64,000 nucleotides of DNA from Saccharothrix violaceirubra (GCF_014203755.1 NZ_JACHJS010000001.1:558001-622000); one strand, 5' to 3'. Counted from the first letter of the stretch, positions 1 through 11,803 are shown. Notes: generated by a model not told the origin, from the sequence alone. Numbers and translations: made by a program.

Positions 1-535
1 CGTCGCCCTGGTGCACCGCCACGTACCGGTCCGGTCCGCCGTGCAGCGCGCGGACCACGAGCCGGGTGGTGATCGAGCGCTGCTCGCCCTGCGTGCCGAC
101 GAGCACGGAGTCGTGGACGAGCAGGACCTCCAGGTCGGCGTTGGCCGAGTCGAACTCGCCCAGCAGCGGGCGGGTGCGCACCCAGGTGCCCGCCATCTCG
201 GCGAACGCCGGGCGCGGCGGGCGTGGCTGCGGACGTTGGCCGACCAGGGCCACGAGCGATTCGGCGGGCAGGCGCAGCACGGTCTCCAGCGCGCGCACGG
301 TGCCGATGGCCCGGGGCACCTCGGGGTGTCGCAGGCCGCGCTGCCAGTAGCTCAGCGTCGACTGGCCGACCTGGACGCCCAGGCTCTCCAGGTGCGCGCG
401 CAGCCGGGCCAGCGACAGGCCGCGGTGCGCGATCGCGTCGTGGAGCGCGCGGTGGAACGGCCCGTACCGCAGCGTCTCGGCCAGCGCGCCGGGCAGACCT
501 GGCTGCTCGGCGGAGTGCCCGGAATCCGCGGTCAC
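1..535 (-). CDS. XRE-type helix-turn-helix regulator, partial (C-terminus beyond window)
   Basis: Read on the reverse strand from GTG 535, about 178 codons are visible before the window edge. The N-terminal third resembles a Cro/C1-like helix-turn-helix: the stretch GVQVGQSTLSYWQRG followed by R-HPEVPRAI is the usual 'recognition helix, then conserved W/E-x-G' pattern of actinobacterial XRE regulators. The remainder is an alanine- and leucine-rich domain with no motif I recognise. The start is chosen because the frame is closed by TGA 12 codons upstream and a GGAGAGGG ribosome site lies just upstream. It is divergent from tmk, with an inverted repeat between them (577-594) that may be its operator. 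In mycobacteria sahH occupies this place, so this gene is a local difference. Confidence 0.75.
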   Translation of the reverse strand, partial: MTADSGHSAEQPGLPGALAETLRYGPFHRALHDAIAHRGLSLARLRAHLESLGVQVGQSTLSYWQRGLRHPEVPRAIGTVRALETVLRLPAESLVALVGQRPQPRPPRPAFAEMAGTWVRTRPLLGEFDSANADLEVLLVHDSVLVGTQGEQRSITTRLVVRALHGGPDRYVAVHQGD

Positions 536-576
536 CGCGGCACCACCCTCTCCCGCACGGAATTGGCCTCACCGTA

Positions 577-594
577 GTCACTCACAAGAGTGAC
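577..594. promoter_or_regulatory. Inverted repeat in XRE/tmk divergent promoter region
   Basis: Perfect 7-bp arms GTCACTC and GAGTGAC flank the 4-nt spacer ACAA. The dyad lies 42 nt upstream of the XRE start and 78 nt upstream of tmk. Position and size fit an autoregulatory operator for the XRE protein; this is inference from placement only. Confidence 0.4.
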
Positions 595-671
595 CGAAAG
601 GATCTCTACTGACCCGATTGGGTGACCTATGCGCCCGATCGAGAGCAGGCCCCGCCCCTTAGGGTGGCCAC

Positions 672-1313
672 GTGGGAAAACTCGTCGTGATCGAGGGCCT
701 CGACGGTGCCGGCAAACGCACCCTGACCGGAAAACTGACCGCCGCGCTGGCCGAAGCCGGCCTCACCGCGGTGACGGGCGCGTTCCCGCGTTACGACCAG
801 GACATCCACGCCGAACTCGTGCGCGACGCGCTGCACGGCCGGCTCGGCGACCTCACCGACTCCGTGTACGGGATGGCCGTCCTCTACGCGCTCGACCGCC
901 GCGCCGCCGCGCCCGACCTGCGCGCGTGGACCGCCGAGTACGACGTCGTGCTGCTCGACCGCTACCTCGCGTCCAACGCCGCGTACGGTGCCGCCCGGCT
1001 GCGGCAGGACGTCGACGGCGGGTTCGTCGAGTGGCTGCGCGCGCTCGAGGTCGACCGCTTCGACCTGCCCGTGCCCGACCTCCAGCTCCTGCTGCGCGTG
1101 CCGACCGAGGTCGCGGGCGACCGGGCCGCGCGGCGCGAGGCCCAGGACGCGCGCGAGCGGGACGTGTACGAGTCGGACGCCGACCTCCAGACCCGGTGCT
1201 CGATCGTGTACGACCGGCTGGCCCAGACCCACTGGCTGTCGCCCTGGGCGGTCCTCGACGGGACCGAAGCGCTCCAGGTGGACGACCTCGTCCAAGAACA
1301 CTTCGCTGTTTAG
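672..1313 (+). CDS. tmk: Thymidylate kinase
   Basis: 213-residue dTMP kinase, phosphorylating dTMP to dTDP with ATP in the cytoplasm for DNA synthesis. The P-loop GLDGAGKRTL (residues 9-18) has Arg after the Lys, as in the mycobacterial enzyme, rather than the usual Ser/Thr. FPRYDQD (about 37-43) and LLDRYLASNAAY (about 95-106) are the DR(Y/H) and thymidine-binding signatures. Length is normal for the family. GTG start is supported by alignment of the N-terminus to the family. It precedes mtrA by 186 nt, the conserved order tmk-mtrA-mtrB-lpqB of actinobacteria, though the gap suggests mtrA also has its own promoter. Confidence 0.93.
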   Translation: MGKLVVIEGLDGAGKRTLTGKLTAALAEAGLTAVTGAFPRYDQDIHAELVRDALHGRLGDLTDSVYGMAVLYALDRRAAAPDLRAWTAEYDVVLLDRYLASNAAYGAARLRQDVDGGFVEWLRALEVDRFDLPVPDLQLLLRVPTEVAGDRAARREAQDARERDVYESDADLQTRCSIVYDRLAQTHWLSPWAVLDGTEALQVDDLVQEHFAV

Positions 1314-1499
1314 CGGATTTACGTAACGAAACGTGACCGTTGATCCGATGATTCGCTGAACGAACCGCGCGCGACGAGGCGAGGTGGGCTCGTGGATCGG
1401 CGACCGAGACTGATCACAGACCGGACGCATGTGACGACCAGCGGCGATGAGCCCTGGGCGGTGCGTGGGCGTCCGGCCGGCAATGGGACGATATCGCCT

Positions 1500-2177
1500 A
1501 TGAAGGCACGCGTGCTCGTCGTGGACGACGACCCCGCCCTGGCGGAAATGCTGACGATCGTGCTGCGGGGCGAGGGTTTCGACACCGCGGTCGTCGCCGA
1601 CGGCGCACGCGCGTTGCCCGCGCTGCGCGAGCTCAAGCCCGACCTGGTGCTGCTCGACCTGATGCTGCCCGGCATGAACGGCATCGACGTGTGCAAGGCC
1701 ATCCGGTCCGAGTCCGGCGTCCCGATCGTGATGCTCACCGCGAAGAGCGACACGGTCGACGTCGTCCTGGGCCTGGAGTCCGGCGCCGACGACTACGTCG
1801 TCAAGCCGTTCAAGCCGAAGGAACTGGTCGCCCGCATCCGGGCGCGGCTGCGGCGCACCGAGGCCGAGCCCGCCGAGGTGCTCCAGATCGGCGACCTCAC
1901 CATCGACGTGCCCGGCCACGAGGTGCTGCGCGAAGGCCGGCCCATCCAGCTCACCCCGCTGGAGTTCGACCTGCTCGTGGCGCTGGCCCGCAAGCCGCGC
2001 CAGGTCTTCACCCGCGAGGTCCTGCTGGAGCAGGTCTGGGGCTACCGGCACGCCGCCGACACGCGCCTGGTCAACGTCCACGTGCAGCGCCTGCGGTCCA
2101 AGGTCGAGCGCGACCCCGAGCACCCCGAGGTCGTGCTGACCGTCCGGGGTGTCGGGTACAAGGCCGGCCCTCCGTGA
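1500..2177 (+). CDS. mtrA: Response regulator MtrA
   Basis: 225-residue OmpR-family response regulator, partner of MtrB; the pair controls cell-wall, division and osmotic functions in actinobacteria. The receiver domain (about 1-115) has the acidic pocket D9-D11, phospho-acceptor D53 in LLDLMLPG, T in MLTAKSD and K in DYVVKPFKP. The C-terminal winged helix (about 130-225) includes LTPLEFDLL and the recognition-helix region TRLVNVHVQRLRSKVE, ending in RGVGYKAG. Start ATG 1500 gives the normal length; the open frame runs further upstream but without homology. mtrB begins 16 nt after the stop. Confidence 0.96.
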   Translation: MKARVLVVDDDPALAEMLTIVLRGEGFDTAVVADGARALPALRELKPDLVLLDLMLPGMNGIDVCKAIRSESGVPIVMLTAKSDTVDVVLGLESGADDYVVKPFKPKELVARIRARLRRTEAEPAEVLQIGDLTIDVPGHEVLREGRPIQLTPLEFDLLVALARKPRQVFTREVLLEQVWGYRHAADTRLVNVHVQRLRSKVERDPEHPEVVLTVRGVGYKAGPP

Positions 2178-2193
2178 TCGGAGCCCTCCCGGC

Positions 2194-3912
2194 ATGACCC
2201 CGCGCCTGCTCGAACCCGCGGCGCGGCAGGCACGCCGGATCGCCGAGTCGGGACGGCGCCGCGCCGCGCGGTTCGGCGAGCTGTGGCGGCGGTCGTTGCA
2301 GGTGCGGGTCGTCGTGAGCACGCTCGCCCTGTCGTCGGCCGTCGTGTTCGTGCTGGGCATGGTCCTCCAGGTCCAGATCACCGGCCGGCTGCTGGACACC
2401 AAGATCACGGCCGCGATCAGGCAGGCCGAGGTCAGCGCGGCGGCGATCCAGCCGGACCTGTCCGGGCTCAACCCCGGCCCGGACAACGTGCGCAGCCGGT
2501 TCACCAGCGCGTTGAACAAGATCAGTTCGGCGGCCGGGACCGACACCACGATCTCCGGCGCGGGCGCGTTCGAACCCGTGCTCTACGACCCGGTCGGGCG
2601 CGGCTCGGACGGCCAGCCGATCGCGGTCGGCGCGTGGCGCGACGTGCCCGACGGGCTCGTGCGCATGCTGGAGGCGGGCGGCGCCGGCTACCAGATCACC
2701 ACGGTCGAGCACGACGGCGTGCCCACGACGCTGCTGGTCGTCGGCAAGCCGGTGAACAGCTCGGCCCGCCCCATGCACCTGTACCTGCTCTTCCCGCTCG
2801 CGGGCGAGCGGGCGACCGCCGAGGTCGTGCAGTCCACGCTGGTCGTGGGCGGACTCGTGCTGCTCGGACTGCTGGCCGTGATCGCCAACCTGGTCACGCG
2901 GCAGGTCGTGCGCCCGGTCCGGCAGGCCGCCGAGATCGCCGAGCGGTTCGCCGACGGCAGCCTGGACGAGCGCATGCCCGTGATCGGCGAGGACGACGTG
3001 GCACGGTTGGCCGAGTCGTACAACGAGATGGCCGCGAGCATCCAACGCCAGTTCCACCAGCTCGAGGAGTTCGGCCAGCTCCAGCGCCGGTTCACCTCGG
3101 ACGTGTCGCACGAGCTGCGCACGCCGTTGACCACCGTGCGGATGGCCGCGGACGTGCTGCACGCCTCGCGCGAGCAGTTCCCGGCGGGCCTGGCCCGCTC
3201 GACCGAGCTGCTCGTGGACGAGCTGGACCGGTTCGAGTCGCTGCTCGGCGACCTGCTGGAGATCAGCCGGCTGGACGCGGGCGTCGAGGAGCTGGCGGCC
3301 GAACTGGTCGACGTCCGCGTGCTCGCCCGGCGCGCGCACGACGCCGTGCGGGCCATCGCCGACAGCAGCGGGACCAAGCTCGTCCTGGACATGCCCGACC
3401 ACGAGGTCACCGCCGAGGTCGACGCCCGGCGGGTCGAGCGCATCCTGCGCAACCTGCTGGCCAACGCCATCGACCACGGCGAGGGGCTGCCGGTCGGGCT
3501 GACCCTGCGCGCCGACGGCGACGCGCTGGCGGTCGCCGTCCGCGACCACGGCGTCGGCCTGCGCCCCGGCGAGGCCGAGCTGGTGTTCAACCGGTTCTGG
3601 CGGGCCGACCCGTCCCGCAACCGGCGCACCGGCGGCACGGGCCTGGGCCTGTCGATCAGCCTGGAGGACGCGCGGCTGCACGGCGGCTGGCTGGAGGCGT
3701 GGGGCGAACGCGGGCACGGTGCCGTCTTCCGGCTGACCCTGCCCGTGCGGCGAGGGCACGAGATCGTCGAGAGCCCGTTGCCGCTGGAACCCCCGGACCT
3801 GCCGCCGCCCGTCGCCGTGCCGGAACCGGAACCCGTCGAAGAGGTCGAGCTGACCGAGGAGGAGATCACGTGGCAGCCCGCGCAACCCGTGACCGCCGAT
3901 CCGGAGGGGTGA
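2194..3912 (+). CDS. mtrB: Sensor histidine kinase MtrB
   Basis: 572-residue membrane kinase. Two membrane segments (about 37-60 and 209-236) enclose an extracytoplasmic domain of roughly 150 residues; a HAMP domain follows, then HisKA with VSHELRTPL (His306 as phospho-acceptor), and the ATPase boxes N..ANAIDHGEG, DHGVGLRPGE and GGTGLGLSI. The C-terminal 60 residues are proline/glutamate-rich with repeated PEPEP-type stretches, a typical disordered tail. ATG 2194 with upstream GGAG was chosen over GTG-type starts further upstream. Its 3' end overlaps lpqB by 43 nt, so the two are translationally linked. Confidence 0.95.
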   Translation: MTPRLLEPAARQARRIAESGRRRAARFGELWRRSLQVRVVVSTLALSSAVVFVLGMVLQVQITGRLLDTKITAAIRQAEVSAAAIQPDLSGLNPGPDNVRSRFTSALNKISSAAGTDTTISGAGAFEPVLYDPVGRGSDGQPIAVGAWRDVPDGLVRMLEAGGAGYQITTVEHDGVPTTLLVVGKPVNSSARPMHLYLLFPLAGERATAEVVQSTLVVGGLVLLGLLAVIANLVTRQVVRPVRQAAEIAERFADGSLDERMPVIGEDDVARLAESYNEMAASIQRQFHQLEEFGQLQRRFTSDVSHELRTPLTTVRMAADVLHASREQFPAGLARSTELLVDELDRFESLLGDLLEISRLDAGVEELAAELVDVRVLARRAHDAVRAIADSSGTKLVLDMPDHEVTAEVDARRVERILRNLLANAIDHGEGLPVGLTLRADGDALAVAVRDHGVGLRPGEAELVFNRFWRADPSRNRRTGGTGLGLSISLEDARLHGGWLEAWGERGHGAVFRLTLPVRRGHEIVESPLPLEPPDLPPPVAVPEPEPVEEVELTEEEITWQPAQPVTADPEG

Positions 3913-5639
3913 TCGCGCTCCTGCTCGCGCTCCTGTCCGCGAGCGGCTGCGCCGCGATCCCGACCAGCACCTCGCCGATCCCGGTGAACCCGTCGGCGGG
4001 CCCGGCCACGGCCGCGGCCGTGCCGGAGCCGTCCGCCGAACTGGATCCGTTGAGCCTGGTCCGCGGGTTTGTGAACGCCTCCGCGAGCCCCGAGGGCGAC
4101 TACGCCGCGGCCAAGGCGTACCTGACCCCGGACGCGGCGAAGACGTGGGACACCAAGAGCCCGCCGACGATCGTCGAGTCCACGTTCAACACCGTGCCCG
4201 GCCAGTCCGAGGATCAGCCCGCCGACGGCAAGCGGCGCGAAGTGCTGTTGCAGGGCAAGAACTTCGGGCGGCTGGAGGCCGACAACTCGTTCGCCCAGCA
4301 GATCGGCGATTTCGACATCCCGGTCGAGGTGCAGCAGGACGACAAGGGGCAGTGGCGGATCTCGAAGCCGCCGTCCGGCGTATACATGCCGTTGAGCGGC
4401 TTCAACCAGAACTACCGGCGCGTGACGCTGTTCTTCTACACGCCCGACTTCGGCGTGCTCGTGCCCGATCCGCGGTACGTGGTCGTGCCCCCGTCCACGT
4501 CGATCCCGTTGCGCGTGGTGGAACTGCTGCTCAAGGGGCCGGCGTCGGCGATGCGCGGCGCGTTGGCGACGGCCGTGCCCAACGGTGCCGTGCAGCGCAA
4601 GGACGCGCAGGAAGCCGACGACGGCGCGTTGGAAGTCGACCTGACCCGCGTCGGCGACCTGACCGCGCAGGTGCGCAAGCAGATCGTGGCGCAGGTGGTG
4701 AAATCGCTGGCCGGCGTGACGTCGAGCCGGGTCCGGGTGCTGGTCGAGGGCGCGCAGATCTCGCCGGAGCAGAACGAGTGGCGGCCCGCGGACATCCAGA
4801 GCGGCGACGCCCTGATCACGCCCGACGCCGGGCAGAGCGGACTGCTCGTCGGCGGCGGGCAGGTCCGCCAGCTGGGCAACGGCGCCCAGGTCAAGGGACC
4901 GGCCGGCGCCGGGGACTACCGGGCGGTCAGCGCGGCACAGTCGTTGGACGGCACGGAGTTGGCCGTGGTCGGCCGGCTCGACGACGGCTCGGTGCGCCTG
5001 CGCGTGGGGCTGACCGAGGGCGACCTGGCCGCGGTCGACCTGCCCGCGAACACCATGACGCGGCCGACGTGGCTCTACAGCGGACGGGTCGGCGAGCCGG
5101 CCACCGAGGTGTGGACCGTGGTGAACGGGGCCAACGTCGTCCGCGTGAACAAGGGCGACGGCGGGTGGAAGGCGAACGCCGTGAACGCCTCCGACGTGGC
5201 GTTCCTCGGCGACATCACCGAGTTGCGGCTGTCCCGGGACGGGACGCGGGTCGTGGCCGTGGTGGGCGGGAAGCTCGTGCTGGCGGCCGTGGTCCGGGGG
5301 CAGGACTCGTCGGTGGCGTTGCGCGCCCCCCGGTTGTTGCAGGTGGGCGTGCTGGGGGCGGCCGTACAGTCGGCGGACTGGCTGGCGCAGGACGTCGTCG
5401 TGGCCGGCACGTCGATCAACGCCTACCCGATCGCCAAGGTGAACATCGACGGGTTGCGGATCGAGCGCTTCAACACGTCGAACCTGACCGCGCCGGTCAC
5501 CTCGGTGGCCGCCGCGCCGGGGCGCAACGTGGTGGCCGTGGACCAGAGCGGGATCTGGAGCGCGGGCGACATCGGCGACGTGTGGCGCGCGGGCACGATC
5601 ACCACCGCGCTTCCCTCGTCCGTCTTCTACCCCGGCTGA
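3870..5639 (+). CDS. lpqB: Lipoprotein LpqB
   Basis: 589-residue lipoprotein that acts with MtrB at the outer face of the membrane. The N-terminus (RDRRSGG, then a hydrophobic stretch ending LSASGC) is a clear lipobox signal peptide with the lipidated Cys near residue 27. A GerMN domain occupies about 183-310 (FFYTPDFGVLVPD, VVELLLKGPASAMRGAL), and the rest is the LpqB beta-propeller-like domain. GTG 3870 has a strong GAGGAGGAGA site and lies inside the end of mtrB. The gene is immediately followed (3 nt after the stop) by a tandem 22-nt repeat array. Confidence 0.95.
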   Translation: MAARATRDRRSGGVIALLLALLSASGCAAIPTSTSPIPVNPSAGPATAAAVPEPSAELDPLSLVRGFVNASASPEGDYAAAKAYLTPDAAKTWDTKSPPTIVESTFNTVPGQSEDQPADGKRREVLLQGKNFGRLEADNSFAQQIGDFDIPVEVQQDDKGQWRISKPPSGVYMPLSGFNQNYRRVTLFFYTPDFGVLVPDPRYVVVPPSTSIPLRVVELLLKGPASAMRGALATAVPNGAVQRKDAQEADDGALEVDLTRVGDLTAQVRKQIVAQVVKSLAGVTSSRVRVLVEGAQISPEQNEWRPADIQSGDALITPDAGQSGLLVGGGQVRQLGNGAQVKGPAGAGDYRAVSAAQSLDGTELAVVGRLDDGSVRLRVGLTEGDLAAVDLPANTMTRPTWLYSGRVGEPATEVWTVVNGANVVRVNKGDGGWKANAVNASDVAFLGDITELRLSRDGTRVVAVVGGKLVLAAVVRGQDSSVALRAPRLLQVGVLGAAVQSADWLAQDVVVAGTSINAYPIAKVNIDGLRIERFNTSNLTAPVTSVAAAPGRNVVAVDQSGIWSAGDIGDVWRAGTITTALPSSVFYPG

Positions 5640-5641
5640 CG

Positions 5642-5707
5642 CGCGAGTCGTGCGTCCGGACACCGCGAGTCGTGCGTTCGGGCACCGCGAAATGTGCATT
5701 CCGGTAC
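5642..5707. repeat. Tandem 22-nt repeat, array A (3 direct units)
   Basis: Three units in exact 22-nt phase (5642-5663, 5664-5685, 5686-5707). Each unit begins CGCGAG or CGCGAA and ends GGACAC, GGGCAC or GGTAC; the centre is TCGTGCGT or ATGTGCAT. The array starts 3 nt after the lpqB stop codon. The same unit recurs at 8442-8560, 11804-11891, 16142-16207 and 22003-22134. Confidence 0.9.
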
Positions 5708-5782
5708 TTCACCCGATCGTGAATCTTCACCCGCCCCGCCGAAGCCCCCGAATTGTCGGACCCCCTGAGCACAGTGGGGTCC

Positions 5783-6415
5783 ATGGTCCTGACATTGCTG
5801 TTCCCGATCCGCTGCGCGGGGTGCGGAGCCGAGGGTGTGCGTTCCTGTGCGCGTTGTCTGGGTGCTTTCGGGCCGCCGCGTCGGGTGCCTTTCCCGGGGT
5901 CGCCGGTATTCACGCTCGCCGACTACGCCGGCGCCGCGCGTGAACTCGTCCTCGCCTTGAAGGAACGGGGTCGGCGTGATCTCGCGGCGGTGTTCGGCGC
6001 GTTGATCGCCGCCGCGCTGCCGGTACTTCCCGGCATGTTCCCGGACGAGTCCGGGAACCGGTGGCTGGTGCCCGCGCCATCACGCCGTGCCGCGATCCGA
6101 CGCCGGGGCGGTTCCCACTTGGTGGGAGTGGCGAGGGCTTCCGGCGCGCGGGTCGCGCCCGCGCTGGCGTACGCACGCGGCGTGCGGGATTCGGTCGGCC
6201 TCGACGCGTCCGCGCGCCGGGCCAACCTGGGTGGTCGGGTGCGGCTCGTGCCGGCCGGTCTGCCGCCGCCCGGCACGTCCGTGGTGTTGCTGGACGACGT
6301 GGTCACGACGGGTGCGACGGCCGCCGCGTGCACTTCGATGTTGCTATCGGCGGGGTTGCGGGTATCCGCCGTCATGACGTTGACCGCCGTGCGCCGCGGC
6401 GACACGCCCGGGTGA
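5783..6415 (+). CDS. ComF-family phosphoribosyltransferase-like protein
   Basis: About 210 residues. The N-terminal CAGCGAEG..SCARC is the paired CxxC zinc finger of ComF proteins, and the C-terminal VVLLDDVVTTGATAAA is the PRPP-binding loop of type I phosphoribosyltransferases. In competent bacteria ComF takes part in DNA uptake; in actinobacteria its role is not settled. The order lpqB-comF-hpf-secA matches Rv3244c-Rv3242c-Rv3241c-Rv3240c. ATG 5783 was preferred; a TTG at 5753 would add ten residues. It is shorter than Gram-negative ComF/GntX, as usual for actinobacteria. Confidence 0.85.
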   Translation: MVLTLLFPIRCAGCGAEGVRSCARCLGAFGPPRRVPFPGSPVFTLADYAGAARELVLALKERGRRDLAAVFGALIAAALPVLPGMFPDESGNRWLVPAPSRRAAIRRRGGSHLVGVARASGARVAPALAYARGVRDSVGLDASARRANLGGRVRLVPAGLPPPGTSVVLLDDVVTTGATAAACTSMLLSAGLRVSAVMTLTAVRRGDTPG

Positions 6416-6848
6416 CCGGATGCGGGAACCACGAGCAGTGCTCGACCGTTGGCCTGACATGACGCCCATGCCAAGGCCGTTCGGTCTCGCGGGTGCCGCG
6501 CCACAGGGGCGAGCGCCGGTGCGTCGAACGGGTGAGCGCGCGGTCGCGGGCCGATCGTGGCCGTCCGCGTGGCGTCGGCGTGGAACCCGTTGCTTCGTCG
6601 CTCTCAGTCATCGCCGGAAAAACTTGGACTTCCCCCGCGTCGGGGGCTGTCGCGGCGGCGAATACCGGGCTAACGTGCACCGCTATCAGCGTTCCCGGCA
6701 CGCGGGGAGGAGGCGAACAGCCCATGACCCTGGCTCCGGTTGAGTGCTGAGGGGAGACTCTCGGCGACGCTGACGCGAAAGACGATCGCGAAACCGGTGC
6801 CGCAGCCATCCCAAGCCACAGCTCGCCGCAACGCGAGGGAGGTCGTGT
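6416..6848. other. Gene-free interval between comF and hpf
   Basis: 433 nt without a credible coding frame; the short frames here have no ribosome site and atypical composition. It carries a small GC hairpin (CCCCCG at 6632-6637 with CGGGGG at 6641-6646) and, at its end, the GAGGGAGG ribosome site of hpf. It most likely holds the hpf promoter and leader. Confidence 0.5.
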
Positions 6849-7538
6849 ATGGACATCGTCGTAAAGGGCCGTAACGTCGAGGTGCCCGATCACTACCGGG
6901 TGCACGTCGCCGAGAAACTGGCCAGGCTCGAACGTTACGACCGCAAGGTCATCCGCTTCGACGTGGAACTCTTCCACGAACCGAACCGCCGCCAGGCGAA
7001 GAACTGCCAGCGCGTCGAGATCACCGGCAAGGGCCGGGGTCCGGTGATCCGGGCGGAGGCGTGCGCGGGCGACTTCTACGCGGCGCTCGACGCCGCGGTC
7101 GCGAAGATCGAGAACCGCCTCCGCCGCGCCCACGACCGTCGTCGTGTGCACCACAGCCGGCGCGGTCTGACGTCGGTCGCCGAGGCGACCAGCGGACTCG
7201 GCGGGATGCCGTCCTCCCCGGCCGACCGCGACGGCGAAGTACAGCGCGCCTGGCAGGGCCACACCGCCGTGCTCGAAGCCGCCGAGCCGGAGGCCGCCTA
7301 CGGCAGCTTGGCCGAGGTGCCCGCGCAGCAGCGCTGGGAGGACGTCGAGGACAACCTGCCCGGCCAGGTCGTGCGCGAGAAGGAGCACACGGCCAAGCCG
7401 ATGACCGTCGACCAGGCCCTCTACGAGATGGAACTGGTCGGCCACGACTTCTACCTGTTCGCGGACGCCGACTGCGGACGCCCGAGCGTCGTCTACCGCC
7501 GAAAGGGCTTCGACTACGGCGTGATCAGGCTCGCCTGA
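6849..7538 (+). CDS. hpf: Long-form ribosome hibernation promoting factor
   Basis: 229 residues. The N-terminal domain (about 1-105: MDIVVKGRNVEVPDHYR, LERYDRK, FYAALDAAVAKIENRLRR) binds the 30S decoding region; the conserved C-terminal dimerisation domain (about 170-229: AKPMTVDQALYEMELVGHDF, GRPSVVYRRKGFDYGVIRL) drives 100S ribosome formation. Both domains are present, so this is the long form. The linker is basic and low-complexity. Well-placed GAGGGAGG precedes ATG 6849. Transcription appears to end at the strong hairpin 7607-7633. Equivalent to Rv3241c. Confidence 0.95.
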   Translation: MDIVVKGRNVEVPDHYRVHVAEKLARLERYDRKVIRFDVELFHEPNRRQAKNCQRVEITGKGRGPVIRAEACAGDFYAALDAAVAKIENRLRRAHDRRRVHHSRRGLTSVAEATSGLGGMPSSPADRDGEVQRAWQGHTAVLEAAEPEAAYGSLAEVPAQQRWEDVEDNLPGQVVREKEHTAKPMTVDQALYEMELVGHDFYLFADADCGRPSVVYRRKGFDYGVIRLA

Positions 7539-7606
7539 CCACCGGCCCGCCGCCGCAGCCGGCGGGCACCCAAAGCAAACGGGACCATCCGACCAACCCG
7601 ACCGAC

Positions 7607-7633
7607 GACCCCCGGCGCCCCACGCCGGGGGTC
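7607..7633 (+). terminator. Hairpin terminator downstream of hpf
   Basis: Perfect 11-bp stem (GACCCCCGGCG at 7607-7617, its complement at 7623-7633) with a 5-nt loop, 69 nt after the hpf stop. There is no U-tract, as is common in high-GC actinobacteria. A weaker 8-bp hairpin (7545-7552/7560-7567) precedes it. Confidence 0.7.
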
Positions 7634-8441
7634 GCTCCCATGCCACCAGCCCGCCTGAGCCTCGCCGCACCCGCACCTCCCGGCTCCCGATGCCGCCGCG
7701 CCCGTGTCCTCGCCGCCACCGGATGCCACCGGTCCGCCGCTGCCTCCGGTCCACCCGATGTCCCCGGTCGGAAGCTCCGGCGCACCGGTGCTTTCCGGCT
7801 CCCGAGGTCGTCGGTCTACCGTGCCGTTCCGCTGCCAGGGCCGCTGCCTCCGGTCAACGCGTTCCCATCACCGCCGGGCTCATGATGTCGCCGGTCTGTC
7901 CGTGAGCCGGGTTGCCCGCGCCGCCGCCGGTCCGCCTGATGTCTCCTTCCGCACGGCTCCCGGCGGACTCTTGCCAAGGTGGGGTGATCCGGCACGACTC
8001 CGATCGCTCGCGCGCCAAGGTGGGACGCCCGGACGGGCGTCAGCGAATCCCCGACTCGGTCATCCGTCAAACGTTCGCAGCCTCGCGCCGCCTCGGTCCG
8101 CGCTGCCCTGACCCGCGCTGCCAACGCGCACCGGTGCCGAACCCGGGTGCCGAAAGCCGCGGCACCCTCTGCCCAGTGCGGTGTTCCGCTCGCCGGACCA
8201 CCCCCGAGGCACTCACCCATCCCGGCGTTCTTGCCCCTGGCCGGACGCCTCGCACCCGCACCCGAGTTCGCGTCCCGCCCGACCCGCACTCCTGGCCGGC
8301 CACCTTCGGCTTCGGTGGTTCACGGCCGTTCGATCGCCATGGTCGTCGAACCATCCCGTCGGCATCGCCCACCCATGTGAGGCCCGCGCCCGTCGATGCC
8401 GGGGCGGTCGAGCACTGCGGAAACACGGCCGGCGGTACCCG

Positions 8442-8560
8442 TCGTCCGACCGCGCAATTCAGGGTGTCCGAGTGGAGGACTCGCGTGTCGACCTGGGCCG
8501 CGACCACCCGAACAAGGTGCCCGAGTGCATATTTCGCGGTGTCCGAACGCATAACTCGCG
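8442..8560. repeat. 22-nt repeat, array B (inverted orientation, 2+2 units)
   Basis: Four units of the same family read on the reverse strand: 8442-8463 and 8464-8485, then a 31-nt spacer, then 8517-8538 and 8539-8560. Unit 8464-8485 is the exact reverse complement of unit 16142-16163 in array D. This is the only array placed in front of a gene (secA) rather than directly after a stop codon. Confidence 0.85.
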
Positions 8561-8796
8561 GGTGTCGAAGGACAAACCCTCCTGGGTGGCCGGCCCGGCG
8601 GCGGGTGACCGCTGGAAAGGGCGATTCGGGCGACGGCCCCCTTGAACAGGCGGCGGCCGACCGCTGCGGGGACCCGTCCGAACAGCGAAGAGTCGATCAA
8701 GGAAGTCGACCGTTACGGGACGTCCCGCACCCCTTCCTACCTGTGTCTGTGCACACACCTTCGCGTCTTGCCTACGATGGCAGATGGACAAGGCTT

Positions 8797-8810
8797 GTCA
8801 CACGTGTGAC
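8797..8810. promoter_or_regulatory. 14-bp perfect palindrome in secA leader
   Basis: GTCACACGTGTGAC is fully self-complementary and lies 59 nt before the secA start. It could be a transcription-factor operator. GTCACA is also the core reported for MtrA-bound sites in mycobacteria, but a match that short is weak. Confidence 0.4.
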
Positions 8811-8869
8811 CAGCCGTTGGAAGGCGCCCTCACAGGCGCGTGGCGATCAGGTGATGAGGTCGACCCAAG

Positions 8870-11737
<2,868 letters not shown>

Positions 11738-11751
11738 TCTTCTCGATCTTC

Positions 11752-11780
11752 CGGGGCGGGTCCGGTGTGGACCCGCCCCG
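11752..11780 (+). terminator. Hairpin terminator downstream of secA
   Basis: Perfect 12-bp stem CGGGGCGGGTCC (11752-11763) with 11769-11780, loop GGTGT, followed by TTGTGT, only 15 nt after the secA stop. Confidence 0.75.
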
Positions 11781-11803
11781 TTGTGTCGGTGCACTCGCCA
11801 ACG

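Larger units (their letters stand above)
7634..8869. other. 1.2-kb gene-free region upstream of secA
   Basis: No frame here looks coding: the open frames are rich in Pro, Arg and Ser, lack ribosome sites and run into secA out of frame. The first 500 nt contain loose, diverged repeats of CCACCGG/CCGGTC-type words. The region also holds repeat array B (8442-8560) and the palindrome at 8797-8810. The secA promoter must lie here; TACGAT at 8773-8778 is a possible -10 element without a convincing -35. Confidence 0.5.
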
